From NCBI RefSeq assembly GCF_031456545.1, contig NZ_JAVDUV010000001.1, positions 1,550,001 to 1,614,000 on the forward strand: a stretch of 64,000 nucleotides of DNA, read 5' to 3'. Source of the stretch: Agromyces sp. 3263 (GTDB lineage: Bacteria > Actinomycetota > Actinomycetes > Actinomycetales > Microbacteriaceae). This document shows, piece after piece, positions 34,862 to 42,926 of this stretch (positions within the stretch are counted from its first letter, which is position 1; each line of letters opens with the position of its first letter). The position numbers and the translations under genes are program-made. The notes below the pieces were generated by a model. That model made no database searches. It saw nothing but the letters and a program-made list of their open reading frames with translations, and was not told the origin of the DNA.

Positions 34862-34873
34862 TTAGTGTACTAA
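34862..34873. promoter_or_regulatory. Inverted repeat TTAGT-GT-ACTAA, likely operator shared by both genes
   Basis: The repeat overlaps the minus-strand TACACT box of the zinc-ribbon gene and lies over the -35 position of the plus-strand promoter whose -10 is CATACT (34890-34895). One bound MarR dimer could thus shut both genes. This is the only A+T-rich spot in the area. Binding by the neighbouring regulator is inferred from position. Confidence 0.6.
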
Positions 34874-34901
34874 CTATTCGCTCACACCGCATACTGGACC
34901 C

Positions 34902-35396
34902 ATGGACGACCGATCCGCCGCCACCGCAACCGCATCCGCGACCGCAGCCGTCGACGGCGCGGCATCCGACGACCTCCTCGCCCTCGAGAACCAGGTGTGC
35001 TTCGCGCTGGCCGTGGCCGCCCGGGGCGTCATCGGCGTCTACCGGCCGATCCTCGAGCCGCTCGGCCTGACACACCCGCAGTACCTCGTGATGCTCGCCC
35101 TCTGGGGCCGCAGCCCACGCACCGTGCGCGACCTGGGCGACGCGCTCCAGCTCGAGCCGGCCACGCTGTCGCCGCTGCTGAAGCGGCTCGAGGCCCAGGG
35201 CTACCTCACCCGGGAGCGCAACGCCCGTGACGAGCGCGCCCTCGACGTGGCGTTGACGGATGCCGGTCGCGCGCTGCGGGAGCAGGCGCTCGGCATCCCC
35301 CCGCAGGTCGTCGATCGGCTCGGTATGAGCATGGACGAGCTCGCCGCCCTGCGCGACCGTCTCACGGACGTGATCGCCGCGGTGCAGCGGAGCTGA
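34902..35396 (+). CDS. MarR-family regulator, OhrR-like (peroxide sensor)
   Basis: 164 residues. LENQVCFALAVAARGV with Cys33 and PLGLTHPQYLVMLALW match the OhrR branch, in which this Cys is oxidised by organic hydroperoxides and releases DNA; the Tyr in HPQY is kept, while the Tyr next to the Cys region (FALY in B. subtilis) is Ala here. A winged HTH follows (RDLGDALQLEPATLSPLLKR). No ohr gene is in the window; the divergent partner is a zinc-ribbon protein. CATACT ends six bases before the ATG (leaderless). Autoregulation through the shared repeat is likely. Confidence 0.83.
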   Translation: MDDRSAATATASATAAVDGAASDDLLALENQVCFALAVAARGVIGVYRPILEPLGLTHPQYLVMLALWGRSPRTVRDLGDALQLEPATLSPLLKRLEAQGYLTRERNARDERALDVALTDAGRALREQALGIPPQVVDRLGMSMDELAALRDRLTDVIAAVQRS

Positions 35397-35428
35397 CACC
35401 GGCGCGCTGCCGCGGCATCCGTCGATCC

Positions 35429-36346
35429 TCAGGCGTCGGGATCGAACCCGGCGACCGTGCCGTCGGCCGAGGCGTACTTCACGATGAGGCTGCAGTCCTT
35501 GCCGCCGTAGCCCTCGCCGATGAGCCGCTCGAACTGGTCGAGCGCGATGCGGCCCGCCGGCAGGTGCAGCCCCGCCTCCTCCCCCGCTGCGAGCGCGAAC
35601 GACAGGTCCTTCTCGGCGAGCACGGTCGTGAAGGTGGCGTCGAAGTTGCGGTTCGCCGGGCTCGTGGCGACGACGCCGGGCGCCGGATACCAGGTGCGTA
35701 GCGGCCAGGAGTCGCCCGACGACACCGACGCGACCCGGAAGAACGTCTCGGCGTCGAGTCCGAGGTGCGCTGCGAGCTGCGAGCCCTCGGCGACGCCGAG
35801 CAGCGACACGAAGAGCATGAGGTTGTTCGCGAGCTTCGCCGCGATGCCCATGGTCGGCCCGCCGACCGGGAAGACATGCCCGGCCATGGGCTCGACGAGC
35901 GCGGCGGCCTCGGCGACCGCCGATGTCTCCCCGCCGAGCATGAAGGTGAGGCTGCCGGCCGTCGCACCGGCGATGCCGCCCGAGACCGGCGAGTCGACGA
36001 ACCGGAAGCCCCGGGCCGCCGACTCATCGTGACTCCAGCGGGAGGTTTCGACGTCGACCGTCGACGTGTCGAGCAGCAGCGCGCTCGTCGGCGCCGTCGC
36101 CCACACGCCGCCCTCGCCGCCGAGCACCTCGCGCACGTGCTCGCCGCGCGGCAACGACGTGAACACCGCGTCGGCGCCCGCCACCGCGTCGGCGATCGAC
36201 GCGACGACCTGCACGCCGCGGGCAGCAGCTGCATCTCGGCAGGCGGAGTCGGGATCGACCCCGCGCACCTCGTGTCCGGCGGCGACGAGGTTGCCCGACA
36301 TCGGGCCGCCCATGTGTCCCAAGCCGATCCAGGCGATCGTCGCCAT
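35429..36346 (-). CDS. 3-hydroxyisobutyrate dehydrogenase family enzyme
   Basis: 305 residues. N-terminal Rossmann IGLGHMGGPM binds NAD(P), DSPVSGG is the substrate motif, and GIAAKLANN holds the catalytic Lys; all typical of the beta-hydroxyacid dehydrogenase family that includes 3-hydroxyisobutyrate (valine catabolism) and tartronate-semialdehyde enzymes. ATG at 36346 follows GGGAGGGG. It is the last gene in a minus-strand set with an alcohol dehydrogenase and an MHS transporter, so oxidation of an imported hydroxy acid or alcohol is plausible. A stem-loop separates it from the ADH gene. Confidence 0.88.
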   Translation of the reverse strand: MATIAWIGLGHMGGPMSGNLVAAGHEVRGVDPDSACRDAAAARGVQVVASIADAVAGADAVFTSLPRGEHVREVLGGEGGVWATAPTSALLLDTSTVDVETSRWSHDESAARGFRFVDSPVSGGIAGATAGSLTFMLGGETSAVAEAAALVEPMAGHVFPVGGPTMGIAAKLANNLMLFVSLLGVAEGSQLAAHLGLDAETFFRVASVSSGDSWPLRTWYPAPGVVATSPANRNFDATFTTVLAEKDLSFALAAGEEAGLHLPAGRIALDQFERLIGEGYGGKDCSLIVKYASADGTVAGFDPDA

Positions 36347-36426
36347 GTGCCCCTCCCGACCTCGTCGACGCGGAGTGCGCTCGGTGCGGGCGAGCCGACC
36401 GGCTCCCGCGCCTCCCACGATACGTT

Positions 36427-36456
36427 CGCGGCATCCGCCCGGCAACGGATGCCGCG
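36427..36456. terminator. Hairpin with GGCATCC/GGATGCC arms between two minus-strand genes
   Basis: CGCGGCATCCG (36427-36437) and CGGATGCCGCG (36446-36456) pair perfectly over 11 bases around the loop CCCGGCAA. It lies just after the ADH stop and before the 3-hydroxyisobutyrate dehydrogenase gene, so it may lower read-through between them. Confidence 0.6.
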
Positions 36457-36475
36457 GTCGCCCGCGACCGGCCGC

Positions 36476-37639
36476 TCAGAACCGGATGACCTGCCGGATC
36501 GCCGCGCCCGCGGCGAGCGTGTCCATCGCCTCGTTGACGTCGTCGAGTGCGATGTGCGACGAGATCAGCGCCTCGACGGGCAGGCGGCCCTGCCGCCACA
36601 GCTCGGCGTACCGCGGGATGTCCCGCGACGGCACCGCCGACCCGAGGTAGCTGCCCACGATCGTGCGGGCCTCGGCGGTGACGGTGAGCGGCGAGAATTC
36701 CACCCGCGCGGTCGGCGACGGCAGGCCGACCGTCACGGTGCGCCCGCCGGGTGCGGTGAGCGCGAACGCGGTCTCGAAGGCGCGCGGATGCCCCGCCGCC
36801 TCGACCGCCACCGCCGCCCGGACTCCCGCCGCCATCGCCTCGTCGGGCGTGAACGCCGCGGATGCCCCGAGCTCGCGTGCCCGGTCGAGCTTCGACGCCA
36901 CCGCATCGACGCCGATGACGCGTCCGTGGCCGAGCGACACCGCGGTGATGAGCGCGGCCATGCCGACGCCGCCGAGGCCCACGACCACGACGTCCTCGCC
37001 AGGACGCACGCCACCCGCGTTCACGACCGCGCCGCCGCCGGTGAGCACGGCGCAGCCGAGCACGGCCGCGATGTCGGGCGGCACGTCGGCGCCGATCACC
37101 ACGGCTGAGCGTCGGTCCACGACCGCGTACGTGGCGAAGCCGGACACGCCGAGGTGATGGTGCACGGGCCGCCCGTCCCGCCGAAGTCGGATGCCGCCGT
37201 CGAAGAGCGTGCCCGCGGTGTTCGCCGCGGTCCCCGGCGTGCACGCCATGACGCCGCCGGTGCGGCATCCGTCGCATTCACCGCACCGCGGCAGGAACGC
37301 CGTGACCACCCGGTCGCCGACGGCGAAGCCCGCAGCGGATGCCGCGGCGCCGACCGCCTCGACGATGCCGGCGGCCTCGTGGCCGAGCAGCATCGGCACG
37401 GGGCGCGGCCGGGTGCCGTCGACGACCGACAGGTCGGAGTGGCAGACGCCGGCCGCCTCGATCCGCACGAGCAGCTCGTCGGGGCCGGGCGGCTCGAGCT
37501 CGAGCTCGCCGACCGTGATCGGTCGCGACGCCGCGAACGGACGCCCCCGACCGAGCTCCTCGAGCACGGCTCCGGTGATGGTGCGGGTCGCGGTGGCCGT
37601 GCTGCCAGTGGTGGCGGCCGAGGTGGTGGCTTCGGTCAC
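36476..37639 (-). CDS. Zinc-dependent alcohol dehydrogenase (MDR family)
   Basis: 387 residues. GVCHSD carries the first catalytic-zinc Cys, GHEAAGIVEAVG the His-Glu motif, and a reduced structural-zinc loop reads CGECDGC plus a Cys further on; the Rossmann fold has GLGGVGMAALI. The pattern is that of class III-like or aryl/primary alcohol dehydrogenases. Start: GTG 37639 gives a Thr/Ala-rich leader; the true start may be the Ile/Thr-rich region near residue 16. A strong hairpin lies just upstream, so it is probably not cotranscribed in full with the transporter. Confidence 0.85.
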   Translation of the reverse strand: MTEATTSAATTGSTATATRTITGAVLEELGRGRPFAASRPITVGELELEPPGPDELLVRIEAAGVCHSDLSVVDGTRPRPVPMLLGHEAAGIVEAVGAAASAAGFAVGDRVVTAFLPRCGECDGCRTGGVMACTPGTAANTAGTLFDGGIRLRRDGRPVHHHLGVSGFATYAVVDRRSAVVIGADVPPDIAAVLGCAVLTGGGAVVNAGGVRPGEDVVVVGLGGVGMAALITAVSLGHGRVIGVDAVASKLDRARELGASAAFTPDEAMAAGVRAAVAVEAAGHPRAFETAFALTAPGGRTVTVGLPSPTARVEFSPLTVTAEARTIVGSYLGSAVPSRDIPRYAELWRQGRLPVEALISSHIALDDVNEAMDTLAAGAAIRQVIRF

Positions 37640-37661
37640 GATTCGTTCCGTTCTCGTGCCT

Positions 37662-37690
37662 CGAGTGGGCGATCCAAGATCGCCCACTCG
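37662..37690. terminator. Perfect 13-bp stem-loop with CAA loop
   Basis: CGAGTGGGCGATC (37662-37674), loop CAA, GATCGCCCACTCG (37678-37690). It lies between the end of the MHS transporter gene and the ADH start, both on the minus strand. It is the tightest stem in the window. Terminator for the transporter is the simplest role; a regulator site (it is near-palindromic) is possible. Confidence 0.65.
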
Positions 37691-37718
37691 CGTGGATCGA
37701 TGGTGCGGATGCCGCGTC

Positions 37719-39116
37719 CTACCCGACCCGCGCGGCCTCTTCGGCCAGGCGCTCGCGGTCGGCGTCGTCGATCGAGCGGAGCGAGATGCCGACCGTCTCG
37801 CGCAGCGCGATGACGGCGACGAGCGTGACGGCGGCCGAGATCGCGAGGTAGATCGCCACCGGCACCCAGCTCTCGTAGGTCGACAGCAGCATCGTCGCGA
37901 TGATCGGTGCGAGCGAGCCCGCGATGATCGACGTGACCTGGTAGCCGAGCGAGACGCCCGAGTAGCGCATGCGGGTCGGGAACATCTCCGCCATGATCGC
38001 CGGCTGGCTGGCGTACATGAGCGCGTGGATGATCAGGCCCACGATGAGCACGCCGACGATCAGCCAGTCGTTCTTCGTGTCGAACAGCGGGAACGCCACG
38101 AAGCCCCACACCGCGGCGAGCACGGCGCCGACCGCGTAGACGGGCTTGCGGCCGAGCCGGTCGCTCATGCGCCCGATCACCGGGATCACGGCGAAGTGCA
38201 CGACGTGCGCGAACAGGATGAGCGTGAGGATCGTCGACGTGATCATGCCGAGGTGGGCCGACATGTAGGTGATCGAGAACGTCACCACGAGGTAGTACAT
38301 AATGTTCTCGCCGAAGCGGAGGCCCATGGCGGTGAAGACGCCGCGCGGGTAGCGCTTGAGCACCTCGATCACGCCGTAGTTGGTCTTCTTGGCCGCCTCG
38401 GCCTCCTTCTGCGCCTCGAGGAAGATGGGCGCGTCGGTGACCTTCGTGCGGATGTAGTAGCCGACGGCGACGATCACGACCGAGAGCCAGAAGCCGACGC
38501 GCCAGCCCCACGCGAGGAACTGCTCCTCGGTGAGCGTGCGCGAGAGGGTGAGCAGCACGACGGTGGCGAGCAGGTTGCCGGCGGGCACGGCGGCCTGCGG
38601 CCAGCTCGCCCAGAACCCGCGCTCTCGGTCGGGCGAGTGCTCGGCCACGAGGAGCACCGCGCCGCCCCACTCGCCGCCGACCGCGAAGCCCTGGAAGAAG
38701 CGAAGCACGATGAGCAGGATCGGCGCGGCGTAGCCGATCTGGTCGAAGGTCGGCAGGCAGCCCATGAGGAAGGTGGTCACGCCGACGAGGATGATCGCCA
38801 GCTGCAGGAGCCGCTTGCGGCCGTACTTGTCGCCGAAGTGCCCGAAGACGATGCCGCCGAGCGGTCGGGCGATGAAGCCGACCGCGTAGGTGAGGAACGC
38901 CTTGATGATGTTGTCGAGCGGGTTGTCGCTCGGCGGGAAGAAGATGACGTTGAACACCAGCGTCGCGGCGGTGGCGTAGAGGAAGAACTCGTACCACTCG
39001 ACGATCGTGCCGGCCATCGAGGCGGCGACGACCTTGCGCAGGCCGGTGCGGACGGGCGACCCCTGCGGGTCGGCGGATGTTGGGGACGGGCCCTGCGTCG
39101 TACGGTCGACGGCCAT
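37719..39116 (-). CDS. MHS-family MFS transporter (metabolite:H+ symporter)
   Basis: 465 residues, 12 TM helices. TIVEWYEFFLYATAA at the start of TM1, GHFGDKYGRKRLL (MFS motif A) and RFFQGFAVGGEWGGA are hallmarks of the MHS branch, which carries dicarboxylates, shikimate, betaine or aromatic acids. AAGGAGGT lies seven bases before the ATG. It heads a minus-strand group with two dehydrogenases that may process the imported compound; a hairpin after it suggests uncoupled levels. Substrate unknown. Confidence 0.9.
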   Translation of the reverse strand: MAVDRTTQGPSPTSADPQGSPVRTGLRKVVAASMAGTIVEWYEFFLYATAATLVFNVIFFPPSDNPLDNIIKAFLTYAVGFIARPLGGIVFGHFGDKYGRKRLLQLAIILVGVTTFLMGCLPTFDQIGYAAPILLIVLRFFQGFAVGGEWGGAVLLVAEHSPDRERGFWASWPQAAVPAGNLLATVVLLTLSRTLTEEQFLAWGWRVGFWLSVVIVAVGYYIRTKVTDAPIFLEAQKEAEAAKKTNYGVIEVLKRYPRGVFTAMGLRFGENIMYYLVVTFSITYMSAHLGMITSTILTLILFAHVVHFAVIPVIGRMSDRLGRKPVYAVGAVLAAVWGFVAFPLFDTKNDWLIVGVLIVGLIIHALMYASQPAIMAEMFPTRMRYSGVSLGYQVTSIIAGSLAPIIATMLLSTYESWVPVAIYLAISAAVTLVAVIALRETVGISLRSIDDADRERLAEEAARVG

Positions 39117-39250
39117 TGGCGACTACCTCCTTGTAGTGGCGACGCGAGGAAGGGGTGTCACGTCGCAGGCGATTCTGGCCCGGCGGCTCCACGTGCGGCA
39201 ATCGCGTATCCCGCACAGCGGGTGTGCATTCCTGCAGATCGGCGGTGACG

Positions 39251-39320
39251 AGCGGATGCCGCGAGCGCAGGTGAGCGGATGCCGCGAGCGCACGCCGAGC
39301 GGATCCCGCGAGCCGACGCC
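39251..39320. repeat. Three tandem copies of AGCGGATGCCGCGAGCG
   Basis: AGCGGATGCCGCGAGCGCA starts at 39251, 39274 and, with changes (GGATCCCGCGAGC), 39298, a 23-24 bp period. It sits in the 205-base gap between the EamA gene end and the MHS transporter start. Each unit is centred on the GGATGCC word that is frequent in the window. No protein reading is evident. Confidence 0.75.
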
Positions 39321-39321
39321 G

Positions 39322-40245
39322 CTACGCCATGCCCTCCGCGGTCTGCTCGAGGTCGGACTTGGGCCGGTCGCGCTGGGTGGCGATCGCCGTGCCCGCGGCG
39401 CCGCACACGATCGCGATGGCGACCACCTCGAGCGGGGTGAACGTCTCCGACAGCACGAGCCACCCGAAGACCGCGGCGATGACGGGCCCGAAGCTCGTGA
39501 TGATCGCGTAGAGGCGGGGCGTGATGCGGCGCAGGATGAACGTGTCGAGGCTGTAGGGCAGCGCCGACGAAAGCACCCCGACGCCGACGAGCAGCGCGGC
39601 GACGCGCCAGTCGATCACCGAGGCGTCGAACGTCGCGATCGCGAACGGCAGCAGCAGCGCCAGGCTCACGATGCTCGCGACGGTGAGTCCCTCCAAGCCG
39701 GGCAGTCCGACGGCCACGCGGCGGGTCAGCACGATGTAGCCGGCCCACGCGGCGGCGGCGGTGAGGGCGAGGGCGACGCCCCACGGGTCGATCGCCGCGG
39801 CATCCGACGAGCCGGGGCCGATGAGCAGCACCACGCCGGCGCCCGCGGCGAGCGCGCACGCCACGTCGAGGACCCGTCGCGACGACAGGAGCGCGATGGC
39901 GAGAGGGCCGAGGAACTCGATGGTCGCCGCGATGCCGAGCCCGAGCAGGTGCACCGACTGGTAGAACGCGAGGTTCATGACGGCGAGCACCACGCCGAGC
40001 GCGAGGGCCGGCCAGAGGCGGCGCCACGTGAGCTCGGCGCGCTTGGGCCGATAGAAGGGCAGCACCGCCGCGACCATCACGATCTGGCGTGCCGCCACGA
40101 CCACGAAGGACCCGACGATCGGGATGAGCAGGCCCGCGAGCGACGAGCCGAAGTTGATCGACACCTCGGTGCCGAGCTGGGTGGCCGCTCCGGTGAATCG
40201 GCGACGGCGCAGCAGCGCGTCCTGGTCGTCGAGTTCGGGGGTCAC
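39322..40245 (-). CDS. EamA/RhtA-type transporter
   Basis: 307 residues, ten TM helices in two EamA repeats; the second repeat ends with SYSLDTF-like ALPYSLDTFILRRI and LSETFTPLEVVAIAIV. RhtA-type members export homoserine or threonine. GTG 40245 lies six bases after a TATCGT box (leaderless) and fits the usual start of the family. The last gene of the minus-strand run before the repeat. Exact substrate not known. Confidence 0.85.
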   Translation of the reverse strand: MTPELDDQDALLRRRRFTGAATQLGTEVSINFGSSLAGLLIPIVGSFVVVAARQIVMVAAVLPFYRPKRAELTWRRLWPALALGVVLAVMNLAFYQSVHLLGLGIAATIEFLGPLAIALLSSRRVLDVACALAAGAGVVLLIGPGSSDAAAIDPWGVALALTAAAAWAGYIVLTRRVAVGLPGLEGLTVASIVSLALLLPFAIATFDASVIDWRVAALLVGVGVLSSALPYSLDTFILRRITPRLYAIITSFGPVIAAVFGWLVLSETFTPLEVVAIAIVCGAAGTAIATQRDRPKSDLEQTAEGMA

Positions 40246-40264
40246 CCGTCGACGATACGCCGAC

Positions 40265-41818
40265 TCAGCCCGCGAGCTGTTCACGGAAGGCGGGCGGCCC
40301 GCCGGGCACGGCGCGAGCGGATGCCGCGGCCGCGACGAACCCGTCGGGCCGCACGAGGTACACGAGACCCGGGTCCAGGCGCCCCTCCGGGTCGGGCGGG
40401 AACACGTGCCATTCGAGTCCGAGCGTCTCCGCGATCGCACGCACCTCGGGCTCGTAGGCGCCGTACCCGTGCACCTGCCAGGTGAACGACCGGAGCACGG
40501 CGAAGTTGTCGACGTCGCCGCCGAGCCATGGCAGCCGCCGCCCGACGACGGGGTCGCGTCCCGACGTGCGCGGCGACATCCGGTAGTGGATACGGGTCTG
40601 CGACAGGTAGCCGAACACCCGCCGTCCTCCGATCAGGCGCGGCAGCAGTCGCACGGCGACGGGTCCGATGATGGGCACCACCCGGCCGCGCACGAACCGC
40701 GCGAGCCGGCCACCGGCCGTGACGACCCCGAACATGCGGTCGGTCATGTCGACGAGGATGCGTCCCACCGGGCGGCGCTCCGCCTCGTACCGGTCGAGCC
40801 GAGCGTCGGGCATGCCGCGCACCAGCACGTCGGCGAAGGCGCACGCCAGGTTGTGCGCCTCCTGCAGCCCGGTGTTCATGCCCTGCGCGCCGACCGGCGA
40901 GTGGATGTGCGCGGCGTCGCCGACCAGGAAGCAGGGGCCGACGCGGAACCGCTTCGCGAGCCGGTGATGCAGCCGGTACTGCGAGAACCAGGCCGAGTCC
41001 GTGTAGGCGACGCCGAACTCCCGGCGCACCAGGTGCTTCACGGTGTCCTCGGCGAGTTCGCCGGCCTCGTCGAGGTCCCGGTCGCGCACGACGCCGAGCA
41101 GGCGCATGCGACTCGCACCCATCGGGAACCCGAGCAGGAAGTGCTCGGCGGTGATGCGGATGTTGATGGCTCCGTCGACGAGACCGGTCACGCCGGCGGC
41201 ATCCGTCACGTAGAAGCTGTGCTCGTTCGTCACGCCCTCGAACGGCACGTCGAGCGCCTCGCGCACCGGCGAGTGCGCGCCGTCGGCCCCGACGCAGTAG
41301 CGGGCGCGCACCACGACCGGCCCCTGGGGGCCGTCGAGGGTCGCGATGACGGATGCCGCGCCGGCGCGTTCGCCGTCGCCGGCGTCATCGCCGGCCACGA
41401 CGTCGAGCCGCCTGAGCCGGTGACCCCACCGCACCTCGCGGCCGAGGTCGCCCAGCGCGTCGACGAGCATGCGCTCATTGCGGCTCTGCTCGAAGACCGT
41501 GACCTCCAGGTAGGGGCTCACCCCCTCGCCGATCCCACGCAGTTCGACCCGCCCGAACGGGCGGCTGCCCGCGCCGGGCACCACCGCGGTGGCCGGCGAC
41601 CGCTCGGCGAGCACCCGGTCGACGAGTCCGAGCTGGTCGTACACCTCCATGGTGCGCGCCTGCACGGCGAGCGCCCGCGACTCGCGCGTCGGACCCGCCT
41701 TGCCGTCGACGATGATCGCGTCGACGCCGAGCCGGGCGAGCACCACGGCGAGCATCAGCCCGCTGGGGCCGGCGCCGACGACGAGCACGTCGGTCTCGAG
41801 TTCCCCGCCGCCTGCCAT
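40265..41818 (-). CDS. FAD-dependent aromatic hydroxylase-like monooxygenase
   Basis: 517 residues. GAGPSGLMLAVVLARLG is the FAD-binding GxGxxG, the DG fingerprint is GADGAHSPVREAL, and the GD motif is FLVGDAAHIHSPVGAQGMNTG. This is the group A flavoprotein monooxygenase family (PF01494 type) that hydroxylates aromatic compounds, polyketides or antibiotics. Start ATG 41818: a CACAGT box is exactly six bases upstream; the GGAGGG in between is too close to act as a ribosome site. It is divergent from the CDF exporter and ends 19 bases from the EamA start. Confidence 0.88.
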   Translation of the reverse strand: MAGGGELETDVLVVGAGPSGLMLAVVLARLGVDAIIVDGKAGPTRESRALAVQARTMEVYDQLGLVDRVLAERSPATAVVPGAGSRPFGRVELRGIGEGVSPYLEVTVFEQSRNERMLVDALGDLGREVRWGHRLRRLDVVAGDDAGDGERAGAASVIATLDGPQGPVVVRARYCVGADGAHSPVREALDVPFEGVTNEHSFYVTDAAGVTGLVDGAINIRITAEHFLLGFPMGASRMRLLGVVRDRDLDEAGELAEDTVKHLVRREFGVAYTDSAWFSQYRLHHRLAKRFRVGPCFLVGDAAHIHSPVGAQGMNTGLQEAHNLACAFADVLVRGMPDARLDRYEAERRPVGRILVDMTDRMFGVVTAGGRLARFVRGRVVPIIGPVAVRLLPRLIGGRRVFGYLSQTRIHYRMSPRTSGRDPVVGRRLPWLGGDVDNFAVLRSFTWQVHGYGAYEPEVRAIAETLGLEWHVFPPDPEGRLDPGLVYLVRPDGFVAAAASARAVPGGPPAFREQLAG

Positions 41819-41864
41819 CCCTCCACTGTGGCACCGCCGAGGCATCCGGTGCCAGACTCGGACG

Positions 41865-42836
41865 ATGACGGCGGAACGACCCGAGCAGCCGGCGGAGCGA
41901 GGCGCCGCGCCACCGGCGGAGGAGCCCGCGGAGAGCCTCGTCACCGTGGTCGTGGCGCTCGTCGTGAACGCGCTCATCGCGGCGGCGAAGTCGTTCGCAG
42001 CCGTCATCACCGGATCGGCGTCGATGGTCGCCGAGGCCGCGCACTCCTGGGCGGATACCGGCAACGAGGTGCTGCTGGTCATCGCCGAGCGCCGCTCGCA
42101 GAGGCCGGCGGATGCGCGGCATCCGCTCGGCTTCGGCAAGGACGCCTACATCTGGTCGATGTTCGCGGCCTTCGGGCTGTTCACGGCGGGCGCCGTCGTC
42201 TCGATCCAGCACGGCATCTCCGAGCTCGTCGATCCCGAGCCGGCGAGCGACTACGGCGTCGCCTACGCGGTGCTCGGCATCTCGTTCGTGCTCGAGGGCA
42301 TCTCGTTCATCCGCGCCTACCGCCAGGCTCGAGCGGACGCACACAGGCGCAGCGTGGCCACGCTCGAGCACGTGGCCCGCAGCTCGAACCCGACCCTGCG
42401 CGCCGTCTTCGCCGAGGACGCCGCGGCGCTCATCGGCCTCGTCATCGCGTTCTTCGGCGTCGGGCTCCACCAGTTGACGGGTTCGCCGGTCTACGACGCG
42501 ATCGGCTCCCTGCTCGTCGGCGTGCTGCTCGGCGTCGTCGCGGTCGTGCTCATCGCCCGCAACCGGGCCTTCCTCCTCGGCGAGGCGGTCGACGACGCCC
42601 TGCGCGACGCGGTGCGGGACGAGATCCTGGAGTCGCCCGAGATCGATCGGGTCGGCTTCCTGCACATGGAGTTCATCGGCCCCGGCACGGTGCTGCTCGT
42701 GGCCGCGGTGGACCTCGTCGACGATCGCTCCGAGGCGGATGCCGCACGCGAGCTGCGGCGGCTCGAATCGGAGCTCATCCGACGACCGCACGTGGGCCGC
42801 GCCTTCCTGACGCTCGCCGCCCCGGAAGACGGGTGA
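41865..42836 (+). CDS. Cation diffusion facilitator (CDF) transporter
   Basis: 323 residues, six TM helices. AAHSWADTGNEVLL in TM2 and AVFAEDAAALIG in TM5 hold the His/Asp metal sites of the CDF family (usual HxxxD pairs), and a cytosolic ferredoxin-like C-terminal domain follows. It should export Zn(II), Mn(II), Fe(II) or a similar divalent ion using the proton gradient. CAGACT ends six bases before the ATG (leaderless). It is followed by the AI-2E-family gene at 90 bases. Confidence 0.87.
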   Translation: MTAERPEQPAERGAAPPAEEPAESLVTVVVALVVNALIAAAKSFAAVITGSASMVAEAAHSWADTGNEVLLVIAERRSQRPADARHPLGFGKDAYIWSMFAAFGLFTAGAVVSIQHGISELVDPEPASDYGVAYAVLGISFVLEGISFIRAYRQARADAHRRSVATLEHVARSSNPTLRAVFAEDAAALIGLVIAFFGVGLHQLTGSPVYDAIGSLLVGVLLGVVAVVLIARNRAFLLGEAVDDALRDAVRDEILESPEIDRVGFLHMEFIGPGTVLLVAAVDLVDDRSEADAARELRRLESELIRRPHVGRAFLTLAAPEDG

Positions 42837-42926
42837 CTCATGCGAACTGGATGATGCCGCGCGCGGCATCCGCTCGCTAGGGTGGGCACGAGCGCGGGTC
42901 GGGGCGACCTGCTGATCGGAGTCCTC

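Noticed and set aside
41819..41824. GGAGGG as the ribosome site of the flavin monooxygenase
   Set aside because: It abuts the ATG with no spacing. The CACAGT box six bases before the ATG explains the start better as leaderless.
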